In this document: in pieces, positions 1 to 7,741 of the stretch
Position numbering within the stretch: the first letter of the stretch is position 1
How the letters are laid out: each line of letters starts with the position of its first letter
NCBI GenBank assembly: GCA_900770055.1
Contig: CAAGJD010000033.1
Coordinates: 1 to 13,855, forward strand
DNA: 13,855 nucleotides
DNA from: Acholeplasmatales bacterium
GTDB taxonomy: Bacteria; Bacillota_I; Bacilli_A; Acholeplasmatales; Anaeroplasmataceae
Direction of reading: 5' to 3'
Translations under genes and position numbers: made by a program
Notes under the pieces: generated by a model
The model's database searches: none
What the model was told of the DNA's origin: nothing
The model's input: only the letters and a program-made list of their open reading frames with translations

Positions 1-219
1 CTCAAAATATTTTATAACCTCTCCCATAGGTGGAGTTGAGGTTTTAACTACCTTATTAGCTCTCATTTCTTTCATTAATGTAGCTTGATCAATTGTTACT
101 GTATCGATGTATTCTTTACCATCAATAATAACATTTAGTGGATAGCATCTAATGCCATTTTTAGTTAATATATCACTATTTATTAAACAAGATGAATCTG
201 TTGAAATTAATACCTTCAT
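1..219 (-). CDS. DegV family protein, N-terminal part (runs off left edge)
   Basis: Reading the minus strand from the ATG at 217-219 gives 73 residues that stay open to the window edge. The start (MKVLISTDSSCL) carries the TDSS motif near residues 7-10 that marks the DegV fold. It is followed by a PLNVIIDGKEYID segment and a KTSTPPMGEV segment, which match the lipid-contacting Ser/Thr region of DegV proteins. Known family members bind a fatty acid in a cleft between two alpha/beta domains; FakB proteins present it to the kinase FakA. Whether this is a FakB or an unassigned DegV paralogue cannot be told from the N-terminus. An AAGGAGT ribosome binding site lies at 227-233, 7 nt from the ATG, and a good promoter lies at 256-284, so this is a separate transcription unit from ktrBA. 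It is truncated only by the window boundary. Confidence 0.88.
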   Translation of the reverse strand, partial: MKVLISTDSSCLINSDILTKNGIRCYPLNVIIDGKEYIDTVTIDQATLMKEMRANKVVKTSTPPMGEVIKYFE

Positions 220-255
220 AATCAATACTCCTTAGTTTTTAATTAAGATATGCAA

Positions 256-284
256 ATATTACTATAAGGTTTTTGATTTGTCAA
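256..284 (-). promoter_or_regulatory. Sigma-A-type promoter of the DegV-family gene
   Basis: On the minus strand, TTGACA (279-284) is followed by a 17-nt spacer and TAATAT (256-261). The start codon at 219 follows after a leader of roughly 30 nt containing AAGGAGT. The -35 hexamer is a perfect consensus match and the -10 has one mismatch. Confidence 0.75.
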
Positions 285-299
285 TAAAATAAAAAATAA

Positions 300-328
300 C
301 TCTTACAAAATGGCTTTATTTGTAAGAG
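300..328 (-). terminator. Intrinsic terminator of the ktrB-ktrA operon
   Basis: A perfect 10-bp inverted repeat (CTCTTACAAA / TTTGTAAGAG) encloses a 9-nt loop. On the minus strand it is followed by TTATTTTTTATTTT, a usable U-tract. It lies 45 nt past the ktrA stop and just upstream of the DegV promoter, so it insulates the two units. A T-run is also present on the plus side (CTTTTTT), so it may work in both directions, although no plus-strand gene lies upstream here. Confidence 0.82.
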
Positions 329-372
329 CTTTTTTATGAAAAATACCATCATATAGTAAAGTGTCAAATCTA

Positions 373-1023
373 TTATTTAATCTTTGAAAGCTTAGTTGTA
401 TTGCCAATAACAACAAGCTTCATAGTGGCAGTTAATGGCTTTTTAGGATCTAAATCAATTTCAATATTGTCATTCTCCTTTATAGCAATAACGTTCATTG
501 AATATTTTTTTCTTAAATTTAATTCTAAAAGAGTTTTGCCAATCCAATCCTTTTTAACATCAAGTTCAATCATTGATACTTCATTAGCTATCTCAATAAC
601 ATCAACAAAGCCTGAGCTTAATAGATTTTTTGCTAAACGTGTACCTGAATCCTTTTCAGGAAAAACAACCTTATCAGCTCCAACCTTTGTTAAAATTTTT
701 GAATGTGTTTCAGTTGAGCACTTTGCAATTACATTAGGAACACCTAATTCCTTACATAGCATTACAGTTAAAATACTAGCTTCAATATTACTTGCCATTG
801 CAACAATAACAACGTCGATATTTGAAACACCTAATCTTTTTAACACTTCAATATCAGTTGTATCTGCGCATTTACAAAATGGCAAATCTATACAAACTGC
901 ATTAACTACATTTTGATTTGAATCAACTGCAATTACATCAGAACCATTTCTTACAAGCTCCTCTGCAACTGCAACACCGTATCTTCCTAAACCAAAAACG
1001 GCATATGTCTTATTAGCACTCAT
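373..1023 (-). CDS. ktrA: KtrA/TrkA-type potassium uptake regulatory subunit (RCK protein)
   Basis: This 216-residue cytosolic protein is the usual size for KtrA. The N-terminal RCK_N Rossmann domain has the dinucleotide motif GLGRYG at residues 11-16 and an acidic Asp34 at the end of the second strand (VIAVDSN), the residue that typically contacts the ribose of NAD(H) or adenine nucleotides. The part from about residue 140 on fits an RCK_C (TrkA_C) domain, which in relatives such as Staphylococcus and Bacillus KtrA can bind cyclic di-AMP. KtrA forms an octameric ring under the KtrB dimer and gates K+ uptake. The start ATG lies 12 nt after the ktrB stop, and its AGGAGGA ribosome binding site (1031-1037) overlaps that stop, which implies coupled translation. 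The terminator at 300-328 follows. A TrkA of a sodium-independent TrkH system is the alternative, but the single-RCK size favours KtrA. Confidence 0.92.
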   Translation of the reverse strand: MSANKTYAVFGLGRYGVAVAEELVRNGSDVIAVDSNQNVVNAVCIDLPFCKCADTTDIEVLKRLGVSNIDVVIVAMASNIEASILTVMLCKELGVPNVIAKCSTETHSKILTKVGADKVVFPEKDSGTRLAKNLLSSGFVDVIEIANEVSMIELDVKKDWIGKTLLELNLRKKYSMNVIAIKENDNIEIDLDPKKPLTATMKLVVIGNTTKLSKIK

Positions 1024-1035
1024 ATATAACTCCTC

Positions 1036-2394
1036 CTAGCCTATACTTACTTCCTCAATAGGATTTTTAATAATGTTTGTTTCTTCCTTTTTTGATCTAA
1101 AGGCAACTGCTAATGTAATTGGACCTACTCTACCAAAATACATTGTAAAAATAATGATAATTTTACCCCATTCATTTAAAAATGGTGTTAAATTCCTTGA
1201 TAAGCCTACAGTAGCAGTCGCACTTACAGTTTCAAAAAATATATCTGTAAGAACCCTATTTGTAGTTAAGCATAATAATATTGTTGACAAAAATACTATC
1301 GCAAAGGACATTCCTGCAACTGCTATAGATTTTCTTGACATTTCTCCTGTAATTGTTCTATTAAATAAAACAATTTCATTTTTATTTTTTATTGATGTTA
1401 ATGCTGTAGCAACAACTAATACAATAGTAACAGTCTTGATACCACCTGCGGTACCAACAGGAGATCCACCTATAAACATTAATACCATACATAACAATGC
1501 AGATGCATTAGTTAAATTCTCTTGAGGTACAGTTGCAAAGCCTGCAGTTCTTGTTGTGATTGATTGGAAAAAAGAAACTTGAATTTTATCATATAAGTTT
1601 AAATTTCCAATTGTTAAAGGATTATTATATTCAAAGCAGAATATTAATATTGCTCCTATTAATATTAAAAATGCTGTTGCGACCAAAACAATTTTACTAT
1701 GTAAAGTTAAGGATTTAAAGCATTTGAATTTTTTATTTTTAAATTCCTTTAAAACTCTTAAAAAATCCCACCAAACAATAAAACCTAAACCACCTAAAAC
1801 AATTAATGAAAGAGTAGTAACATTAATCATTGGATTTGTAGCATAATGACATAGGCTTTCAAGTCCTACTATATCCATTCCAGCATTACAAAAGGCTGAT
1901 ATTGCATTAAAAATAGAAATCCATATACCCTTTACTCCAAACTCAGGAATAAACACAGTCATATAGCATAAGGCTCCAATACCCTCTATCACAAATGTAC
2001 CTACAAAAACACGGGTAATGAATTGCTTTAAACCAGACATTGTATTAAGATTAAATGCATCTTGAATTAACTGGTTATCCTTAAGTCTTAGCTTTTTATT
2101 TATAATTATGGCAAATGCTGCTAAAAACGCAACTACACCTAAACCACCTATTTGGATTAAAATCAAAATAACAATTTGTCCAAATAAACTCCAGGATGTT
2201 GCTGTAGGTACAGTTACAAGCCCTGTAACACAGGTTGCAGTTGTTGCAGTAAATAATGCATCTAAATAATTTATAGACTTACCATTACTACTACTTATTG
2301 GTAAAAATAATAATAAACTTCCTACCAATATAGCACCTAAAAAGCTAAGCATAATAATATGTGTAGTTGTTAAACTAAACTTCTTCTTCTTCAT
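1036..2394 (-). CDS. ktrB: KtrB/TrkH-type potassium channel-transporter subunit
   Basis: This 452-residue integral membrane protein is the ion-conducting subunit of a Ktr K+ uptake system. The fourfold M1-P-M2 layout is visible through four selectivity-filter segments, each with the conserved glycine: TCVTGL (54-59), FCNAGMD (168-174), TRTAGF (281-286) and ATVGLS (394-399). The third-repeat gating loop is GGSPVGTAGGIKT (309-321), and the C-terminal FGRVGP motif (420-425) is also typical. The short lysine-rich N-terminus fits KtrB. The gene starts at ATG 2394 after an AGAGGG ribosome binding site, has its own promoter at 2452-2479, and is followed by ktrA in the order ktrB-ktrA. The mRNA leader is only about 50 nt, too short for a ydaO-type cyclic di-AMP riboswitch, so transcriptional control by that route is unlikely. 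Confidence 0.94.
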   Translation of the reverse strand: MKKKKFSLTTTHIIMLSFLGAILVGSLLLFLPISSSNGKSINYLDALFTATTATCVTGLVTVPTATSWSLFGQIVILILIQIGGLGVVAFLAAFAIIINKKLRLKDNQLIQDAFNLNTMSGLKQFITRVFVGTFVIEGIGALCYMTVFIPEFGVKGIWISIFNAISAFCNAGMDIVGLESLCHYATNPMINVTTLSLIVLGGLGFIVWWDFLRVLKEFKNKKFKCFKSLTLHSKIVLVATAFLILIGAILIFCFEYNNPLTIGNLNLYDKIQVSFFQSITTRTAGFATVPQENLTNASALLCMVLMFIGGSPVGTAGGIKTVTIVLVVATALTSIKNKNEIVLFNRTITGEMSRKSIAVAGMSFAIVFLSTILLCLTTNRVLTDIFFETVSATATVGLSRNLTPFLNEWGKIIIIFTMYFGRVGPITLAVAFRSKKEETNIIKNPIEEVSIG

Positions 2395-2451
2395 AAAATA
2401 CCCTCTAAATTAGACTACACTATTTTTCGTTTATTTCTAAAGTCATTACTT

Positions 2452-2479
2452 ATTATAGCATACATATCTTTTTTTTCAA
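2452..2479 (-). promoter_or_regulatory. Promoter of ktrB-ktrA
   Basis: On the minus strand, TTGAAA (2474-2479) precedes a 16-nt spacer and a perfect TATAAT (2452-2457). The predicted start site leaves a leader of roughly 50 nt before the ktrB ATG. Confidence 0.7.
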
Positions 2480-2518
2480 ACATTGAAGTCTAATATAACA
2501 TTTAATATGCAATTAAAA

Positions 2519-3496
2519 CTAATTTTGCATCTTTATGTCACCAATTTTAATTAAATCATAATTTATTATTTTGTTAGAATCTAAATTCTCTTTATTCATA
2601 TCAACAGCACTTATTTGATGATTATCATATGTTTTATAATAATATATGCCCTTTTGAGTATTTACGCAAGATGTATAAATGCTTATCTCATATTCATTTT
2701 CCTTAAGCTCACAACAACCTCTTTGTTGACATACTGAACCTAAAATATGAAAAAACTGACTAACGCTCTCATTTTCTGTATCTAAAGACTTAGAATTCAT
2801 TTTTGTAAATGCTACTCTAACAAATCTAGACTGACTTGATAAATCTCCAGGTAAACCTATTGCACCCATACCCCTACTATATTTTTTTAAATCATAGCCT
2901 CTTAAAAAAGAATCCTTAGGGTCCTTTGGTGATAAATTAATATAATTATTTAGATTAGCCATTTGCATATCAAATGGTGGATTATTTGTTAAAACTCCTA
3001 TTGGATTATCAAATATTTTGATTCCTTCTATAGTTGACTCAACAGTAATACATTTATCCTTATCAGCAATAATCCAATGAAGCATTGCAAGAGGTAATTT
3101 ATCATTAAATTGAGTATTAGTAAGATTAATTCTCTTAATTAATTTAATAGCCTCATCAACATTTTTACATTGAGATAAAATCCATGGTATAAACTCAAAT
3201 TGGCATACATTATCTAAATTATCTAAATTATTATTATTATAATGAGCATTTCCAACAAAATTTAAGCCTGCCATACCTAATCCCATCTCATTTACGGCAT
3301 CATAATATAATGGATAATCATTAATTACATGAGCCATACCGATTATAGCATAATGTTTTTTTATATTATTTAGGTTTTTAAAGCTTAATTCAAATTCTCT
3401 TGGTGTTATAGTAATCGTCTCACCATATGAAAATTCATAATCTAATGTTCTTCCAAAATAGAAATCCTTTGTTTTATAAGTTGCTGCTGTACACAT
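2519..3496 (-). CDS. bsh: Choloylglycine hydrolase / bile salt hydrolase (Ntn hydrolase, linear amide C-N hydrolase)
   Basis: This 325-residue cytoplasmic enzyme is predicted to cleave the amide bond of glycine- or taurine-conjugated bile acids. After removal of Met1, Cys2 becomes the catalytic N-terminal nucleophile. The remaining active-site set is present: Arg16 and Asp19 (FGRTLD), Asn79 in AGLNF, Asn171 in GVLTNNP and Arg224 in SRFVRVAF. Asn79 corresponds to Asn82 of the C. perfringens enzyme; penicillin V acylases usually have Tyr there, which favours bile salts as substrate. From memory, the C-terminal stretch around residues 280-306 (GIYYYKTY, DMNKENLD) is nearly the same as in the C. 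perfringens hydrolase. There is no signal peptide, as expected for a Cys2 enzyme. The ribosome binding site AAGGAG precedes ATG 3496. It appears monocistronic, between the HD-GYP gene and ktrB. The bile salt call is strong; glycine versus taurine preference cannot be read. Confidence 0.93.
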   Translation of the reverse strand: MCTAATYKTKDFYFGRTLDYEFSYGETITITPREFELSFKNLNNIKKHYAIIGMAHVINDYPLYYDAVNEMGLGMAGLNFVGNAHYNNNNLDNLDNVCQFEFIPWILSQCKNVDEAIKLIKRINLTNTQFNDKLPLAMLHWIIADKDKCITVESTIEGIKIFDNPIGVLTNNPPFDMQMANLNNYINLSPKDPKDSFLRGYDLKKYSRGMGAIGLPGDLSSQSRFVRVAFTKMNSKSLDTENESVSQFFHILGSVCQQRGCCELKENEYEISIYTSCVNTQKGIYYYKTYDNHQISAVDMNKENLDSNKIINYDLIKIGDIKMQN

Positions 3497-3524
3497 AATT
3501 ACTCCTTTAAAAAATTCTAATCTA

Positions 3525-3553
3525 ATTATATGCTAAATTTTTATAGATATTCA
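3525..3553 (-). promoter_or_regulatory. Possible promoter of the bile salt hydrolase gene
   Basis: A perfect TATAAT (minus strand, 3525-3530) stands about 29 nt before the hydrolase start codon. The -35 at 17-nt spacing (TGAATA, 3548-3553) is weak, so this promoter may be weak or activator-dependent. No terminator is seen between this gene and the upstream HD-GYP gene, so readthrough from there is also possible. Confidence 0.45.
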
Positions 3554-3606
3554 TTTTATTCTAAAAATAATCCTAGACTAAATAACATATCTAACCTAAG
3601 ACTACT

Positions 3607-4905
3607 CTATTTTTCGTCACAATTATAAATTTCATTAACAAATTCTTTCCAATTATTAAGTAAAGTATCTAAAATAATCGGATCAAATTGCTTTCCTCTT
3701 TCTTCATTTAATATTTTAAGAGTTTTTTCAAAGCTATATGCTTCCTTATATTGCCTTTTAGACAAAAGCGCATCTAAAACATCAGCTACTGCCATAATTC
3801 TTCCACATAAAGGAATATCTTCACCCTTCAAATGATTAGGATATCCATTGCCATCATATCTTTCATGATGATATAAGCACACATCCTTTGCCATTCTTAA
3901 ATAATCTTGATTTTCTTCATCATCAGCAAAATTATATAATAATTCAAAACCATAAACTGGATGCTTTTTCATTTCAGCATATTCATCTTCAGTAAGCTTG
4001 CCTTCTTTACATAAAATAGAATCTGGTATATGAATTTTACCAATATCATGTAGTGGAGCTGCTTGTACAACTAAAGCAGCATATTCATTATTTAATTCAC
4101 CCTCAAAAGAATTATTCTCTAAAAGCTTTCTTACTAAAAACTCGACGTATTTTGCTGTATTCTTAATATGATTTCCTGTTATTTGATCGCGGCTTTCAAC
4201 AATTGACGCTAAAGAAACAATAACCTTTTGCTGATTAACTACTATCTCATGAGATAAATTAAGATTCTTTTCTTGTTCATCAATAACCTGTTGAGTTCTT
4301 TTTTCAATAACTGTATTTAAATGAACTAGCATTGGTAATGCACCTAAAACTAATAAAATCTTTGGGAATGCGAAGAATAAAATTATAGAAAACCAATTAT
4401 CAGGTTGAATAACAATATCAGTGAAATTACTAATAAAATCTTGAACACTATTGCAAGTGAATAAAACCATATTCGCATCACAAAGTCCATATAAATAGCC
4501 TCCAACAATACTAAAGACTATGCCAAGAACAGTCATTGCGTAGGTATACCACATAACCCTCTTACTTCTATATTGAGCTGAATAAATCATAGGGAAAACT
4601 AAACATAATGTAGTGTGATAAGTTAAGCATGAAGTAATAAAAGAATATATTAATACTGTTAAAGCTATTATAATGTATTTAACATATTTTTTATTTAAAT
4701 CACATACTAAAGGCAGTAATAACGCTATTAATGTGATAATAGTACCACCTATTACTGCAAATAAAAATATAGTTGAATTAATAATGAATATATTTAAAAG
4801 ATTTAAAATCCATGTTAAATATAAAATCAATGCTGTTACTACAATACACTTAATTGAATATTTATTATTACTTGCTTCAGTATAATCAACATTAATCTTA
4901 TTCAT
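3607..4905 (-). CDS. Membrane-anchored HD-GYP domain protein (probable cyclic dinucleotide phosphodiesterase)
   Basis: This 432-residue protein has two parts. The N-terminal half (about residues 17-195) has roughly six hydrophobic segments and no sensor family I can name. A charged helical linker (about 198-232) leads into the HD-GYP domain (about 230-425). Metal-binding signatures are present: SRDQITGNH (His246), the HDIGK doublet His286-Asp287, and HHERYDGNGYP (346-356), the GYP signature. Active members hydrolyse cyclic di-GMP or cyclic GMP-AMP at the inner membrane. I chose ATG 4905 over an upstream in-frame TTG at 4953. The ATG has an AGGTG ribosome binding site 5 nt away, and the -10 box (4927-4932) lies between the two codons, so the upstream codon would not be transcribed. 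The gene is divergent from clpB. Whether it acts as a phosphodiesterase, and on which nucleotide, is inferred. Confidence 0.88.
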   Translation of the reverse strand: MNKINVDYTEASNNKYSIKCIVVTALILYLTWILNLLNIFIINSTIFLFAVIGGTIITLIALLLPLVCDLNKKYVKYIIIALTVLIYSFITSCLTYHTTLCLVFPMIYSAQYRSKRVMWYTYAMTVLGIVFSIVGGYLYGLCDANMVLFTCNSVQDFISNFTDIVIQPDNWFSIILFFAFPKILLVLGALPMLVHLNTVIEKRTQQVIDEQEKNLNLSHEIVVNQQKVIVSLASIVESRDQITGNHIKNTAKYVEFLVRKLLENNSFEGELNNEYAALVVQAAPLHDIGKIHIPDSILCKEGKLTEDEYAEMKKHPVYGFELLYNFADDEENQDYLRMAKDVCLYHHERYDGNGYPNHLKGEDIPLCGRIMAVADVLDALLSKRQYKEAYSFEKTLKILNEERGKQFDPIILDTLLNNWKEFVNEIYNCDEK

Positions 4906-4926
4906 AATTTCACCTACCTTTCTAAA

Positions 4927-4953
4927 ATTATAGCACAATAAATTTAGTTTCAA
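4927..4953 (-). promoter_or_regulatory. Promoter of the HD-GYP gene (extended -10)
   Basis: The minus strand has TTGAAA (4948-4953), 15 nt, then TGC-TATAAT (TATAAT at 4927-4932), an extended -10 that can compensate for the short spacer. The expected start site is near 4920, giving a very short leader of about 15 nt that contains AAGGTAGGTG. Confidence 0.55.
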
Positions 4954-5057
4954 ATACCAAAATTATCATTTTGAGGCAATTATGCACAAGTAAAACGTTT
5001 TATTATTTTTCTTAGCTTATCATTACTTCAGCATTTTAACTAAAATAACTTTAAAAA

Positions 5058-5084
5058 TTAGCACTCTCATATTGACATTGCTAA
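5058..5084 (+). promoter_or_regulatory. CIRCE operator 1 (HrcA site) overlapping the clpB -35
   Basis: TTAGCACTC (5058-5066, 9 of 9 to the consensus half-site), 9 nt, then CATTGCTAA (5076-5084, 7 of 9 to GAGTGCTAA). The 27-nt layout with a 9-nt spacer is that of CIRCE. It covers the -35 hexamer at 5072-5077, so HrcA bound here would block RNA polymerase. Confidence 0.75.
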
Positions 5085-5099
5085 AAAGTGAGTTATAAT
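5072..5099 (+). promoter_or_regulatory. Sigma-A promoter of clpB
   Basis: Perfect TTGACA (5072-5077), 16-nt spacer, perfect TATAAT (5094-5099). The expected start site is near 5106, inside the second CIRCE element. A consensus promoter held down by a repressor is the usual design for HrcA-controlled genes. Confidence 0.85.
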
Positions 5100-5103
5100 A
5101 TAA

Positions 5104-5130
5104 TTAGCAGTCTAGGTAATAGAGTGCCAA
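5104..5130 (+). promoter_or_regulatory. CIRCE operator 2 (HrcA site) over the clpB start site and leader
   Basis: TTAGCAGTC (5104-5112, 8 of 9), 9-nt spacer, GAGTGCCAA (5122-5130, 8 of 9). It begins 5 nt after the -10 box and ends one base before the AAGGAGG ribosome binding site (5132-5138). It therefore spans the likely transcription start and most of the short leader. Confidence 0.85.
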
Positions 5131-5146
5131 TAAGGAGGTATTGCAT

Positions 5147-7708
5147 ATGGAAAATAATATGACTGAAAAGCTAATAAATGTTTTAGGAAAAGCACAACAA
5201 ATAGCTTTAGAGCATTCTTCACAGGTAATTGATATACCACACATCATTAAAGCACTATATGATGATAAGAATTCAATGCTTAAAAATGTATTAGAAAAAT
5301 GCGATTCAAATCCAAAAGCATTTGATGAGTTAGTAAATGATTCTATTAATTCAATTTACAAATCAAGTAATGCTGACCCATCAAATATGTATTTTAGTAA
5401 TGATGCAAGTAAGCTATTTAATGATGCTTCTAAATATCGTAAGGAGCTAGGTGATACATATCTATCTACTGAGCATATAATTCTTGCGTTATTTGATTCT
5501 AAGCATTCACTTGTTTCAAAATTACAAGGTATAAAAAATTTTGAAAAAAATATGGTAAAGGACGCCATTTTAAAAATAAGAGGTGGAAATAAAGTGGAAG
5601 ATAGAAATCCTGAAGAAAAATATGAGGTCTTAAAAAAATATGGTAGAGATCTTACAGATGAGGTTGCAAAGGGTAAAATAGACCCTGTCATTGGTCGTGA
5701 TGAGGAAATAAGACGAGTAATTCAAATTCTATCTCGTAAAAGTAAAAATAATCCTGTTCTTATAGGTGAACCAGGTGTAGGTAAAACAGCGATTGTTGAA
5801 GGATTAGCTTGGAGAATATATAAGGGGGATGTTCCTTTTTCCTTAAAGGATAAAACAATATTTGAACTTGATTTAGGTGCACTTATTGCAGGTGCAAAAT
5901 ACCGTGGTGAATTTGAGGAAAGATTAAAAGCAACGCTAAACGAAATAGCAAAATCTGAAGGCAAAATCATTTTATTTATCGATGAAATTCATACACTAAT
6001 TGGTGCTGGTAAAACTGATGGTGCAATGGATGCTGCAAATTTATTAAAGCCAATGATGGCACGTGGTGAATTGCATTGTATTGGTGCTACTACTTTAGAT
6101 GAATATCGTAAATATATTGAAAAGGACGCTGCATTTGAGCGTAGAATGCAAAAGGTTGTTGTAAATGAACCAACACTTGAGGATACAATTTCTATTTTAA
6201 GAGGATTAAAGGATAGCTATGAATCACATCATGGTGTAAAAATATTAGATTCTTCTTTAGTCGCAGCTGCTGTTTTATCTAATAGATACATTACAGATAG
6301 ATATCTACCAGACAAAGCCATCGATTTAGTTGATGAAGCATGTTCAAAGGTTAGAATGGAAATTGATTCATTACCAATTGAACTCGATGAGCTTAATCGT
6401 AAAATCATGCTACTAGAAATCGAACGTGTTTCATTAAGTAAAGAGGATTCTGATGTAGCTAAGGAGCGTTTAGCAAAAATGGATGCTGAATTATCTTCTT
6501 TAAAAGAACAGCAGCATGCTTATACCCTAAAATGGCAACGTGAAAAGGAAGAGCTTGCTAAAGCTAAAAACGCTAAGGTTGAATTAGAAAAAGCAAGACA
6601 TGATTTAGAGGCTTGCATTAATGGTGCTCGCTATGAAGAGGCTGCAAAGCTTCAATATCAAACTATTCCAAGTCTTGAAAAGCTAATTAAAGCTAGTGAT
6701 TCAAATGAGAACCCTGATAGAATGCTTGATGAGGTTGTAAGAGAGGACACTATCGCTGAAGTAGTAGCTAAATGGACTGGTATACCTGTATCAAAGCTTA
6801 AAGCAAGTGAATCTCAAAAAATATTATCACTTAAGGATAATCTTAAGAAAAGAGTTATTGGTCAAGATGAAGCAATTGAAAAAGTCTCTGATGCCATTTT
6901 ACGTTCACGTGCCGGAATTAATGATGAAAATAGACCAATTGGTTCTTTCTTATTCTTAGGTCCAACAGGTGTAGGAAAAACTGAAATTGCTAAATCACTA
7001 GCTAGCAATCTTTTTGATTCTGAATCTCAAATTGTCCGTATAGATATGTCTGAATATATGGAAAAATTTAGTGTCTCACGTCTAATTGGTGCTCCTCCTG
7101 GCTATGTAGGCTATGAAGAGGGTGGCCAATTAACTGAGGCTGTACGAAGAAAACCTTATTCTATTATCCTACTAGATGAAATTGAAAAGGCTCATCCTGA
7201 TGTCTTTAATATCTTATTACAGGTTTTAGATGATGGTAGATTAACTGATTCGCAAGGTAGAATTGTTGATTTTAAAAACACAATTCTTATTATGACTAGT
7301 AATATAGGTTCTGAACATTTACTTGAGGGCAACAATAAAGAAACGCAAGAGGCTGTCTCACTTGAGCTTAAGGATCATTTTAAACCAGAATTTTTAAATA
7401 GAATTGATGAAATCATCTTCTTCAATTCATTAGATAATAAGGTTATTAAAAAGATAGCTATGAAATTTATAGCAGAGCTTGAAGAAAGACTATCTCGTCA
7501 ACAAATTACTCTTGAGGTAACTACAAACGCATTAGATAGGATTGCTGATTATGGTTTTGATAGAATCTATGGTGCACGTCCATTAAAGCGTTATATTCAA
7601 AAAGAAATTGAAACACCTTTAGCAAGGAAAATAATTGAAACAAAAATCCATGAAAAATCTCACGTTATAGTTGATTTTGAAAATGGTTCATTTGTTTTCA
7701 AGGTATAA
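5147..7708 (+). CDS. clpB: ATP-dependent disaggregase ClpB
   Basis: This 853-residue Hsp100 AAA+ ATPase forms hexamers that thread aggregated proteins and hand them to DnaK. Order of parts: Clp N-domain (about 1-148); AAA1 with Walker A GEPGVGKT (207-214), pore loop KYRGE (251-255) and Walker B ILFIDE; the ClpB-specific middle coiled coil (about 405-525, rich in Glu/Lys/Leu); AAA2 with Walker A GPTGVGKT (605-612), pore loop GYVG (652-655), Walker B IILLDE (about 673-678) and sensor-2 GARPLKR near the C-terminus. The middle domain and the lack of an IGF loop separate it from ClpC and ClpA. I set the start at ATG 5147, 8 nt after AAGGAGG; an in-frame TTG at 5141 is only 2 nt from that site. It is monocistronic, HrcA-controlled by two CIRCE sites, and ends in the terminator at 7711-7740. 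No CtsR-type operator was seen. Confidence 0.96.
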   Translation: MENNMTEKLINVLGKAQQIALEHSSQVIDIPHIIKALYDDKNSMLKNVLEKCDSNPKAFDELVNDSINSIYKSSNADPSNMYFSNDASKLFNDASKYRKELGDTYLSTEHIILALFDSKHSLVSKLQGIKNFEKNMVKDAILKIRGGNKVEDRNPEEKYEVLKKYGRDLTDEVAKGKIDPVIGRDEEIRRVIQILSRKSKNNPVLIGEPGVGKTAIVEGLAWRIYKGDVPFSLKDKTIFELDLGALIAGAKYRGEFEERLKATLNEIAKSEGKIILFIDEIHTLIGAGKTDGAMDAANLLKPMMARGELHCIGATTLDEYRKYIEKDAAFERRMQKVVVNEPTLEDTISILRGLKDSYESHHGVKILDSSLVAAAVLSNRYITDRYLPDKAIDLVDEACSKVRMEIDSLPIELDELNRKIMLLEIERVSLSKEDSDVAKERLAKMDAELSSLKEQQHAYTLKWQREKEELAKAKNAKVELEKARHDLEACINGARYEEAAKLQYQTIPSLEKLIKASDSNENPDRMLDEVVREDTIAEVVAKWTGIPVSKLKASESQKILSLKDNLKKRVIGQDEAIEKVSDAILRSRAGINDENRPIGSFLFLGPTGVGKTEIAKSLASNLFDSESQIVRIDMSEYMEKFSVSRLIGAPPGYVGYEEGGQLTEAVRRKPYSIILLDEIEKAHPDVFNILLQVLDDGRLTDSQGRIVDFKNTILIMTSNIGSEHLLEGNNKETQEAVSLELKDHFKPEFLNRIDEIIFFNSLDNKVIKKIAMKFIAELEERLSRQQITLEVTTNALDRIADYGFDRIYGARPLKRYIQKEIETPLARKIIETKIHEKSHVIVDFENGSFVFKV

Positions 7709-7710
7709 GC

Positions 7711-7740
7711 AAATAGAGCTTCGAAATCGAAGCTCTATTT
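7711..7740. terminator. Bidirectional terminator between clpB and the ABC exporter operon
   Basis: A perfect palindrome (AAATAGAGCTTCG, 4-nt AAAT loop, CGAAGCTCTATTT; 13-bp stem) lies between the clpB stop (7708) and the stop of the converging permease gene (7742). On the plus strand the T-run is seven long; on the minus strand only TTT then GCTT follows, so it should be stronger for clpB. Confidence 0.88.
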
Positions 7741-7741
7741 T

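Noticed and set aside
401..916. Plus-strand open frames inside ktrA, ktrB and the HD-GYP gene, and minus-strand frames inside clpB
   Set aside because: They are antisense shadows of well-supported genes, with no family signatures or suitable ribosome binding sites.
2395..2518. Cyclic di-AMP (ydaO-type) riboswitch before ktrB
   Set aside because: The predicted leader is only about 50 nt and shows no multi-stem structure, whereas this riboswitch needs well over 100 nt.
2497..2527. Hairpin terminator after the bile salt hydrolase
   Set aside because: ATGCAA / TTGCAT repeats at the gene end form only a weak AT-rich stem with a 2-nt bulge and are not followed by a T-run.
4906..4953. TTG start giving a 448-residue HD-GYP protein
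   Set aside because: The codon lies upstream of the -10 box and has no ribosome binding site; ATG 4905 has both in the right place.
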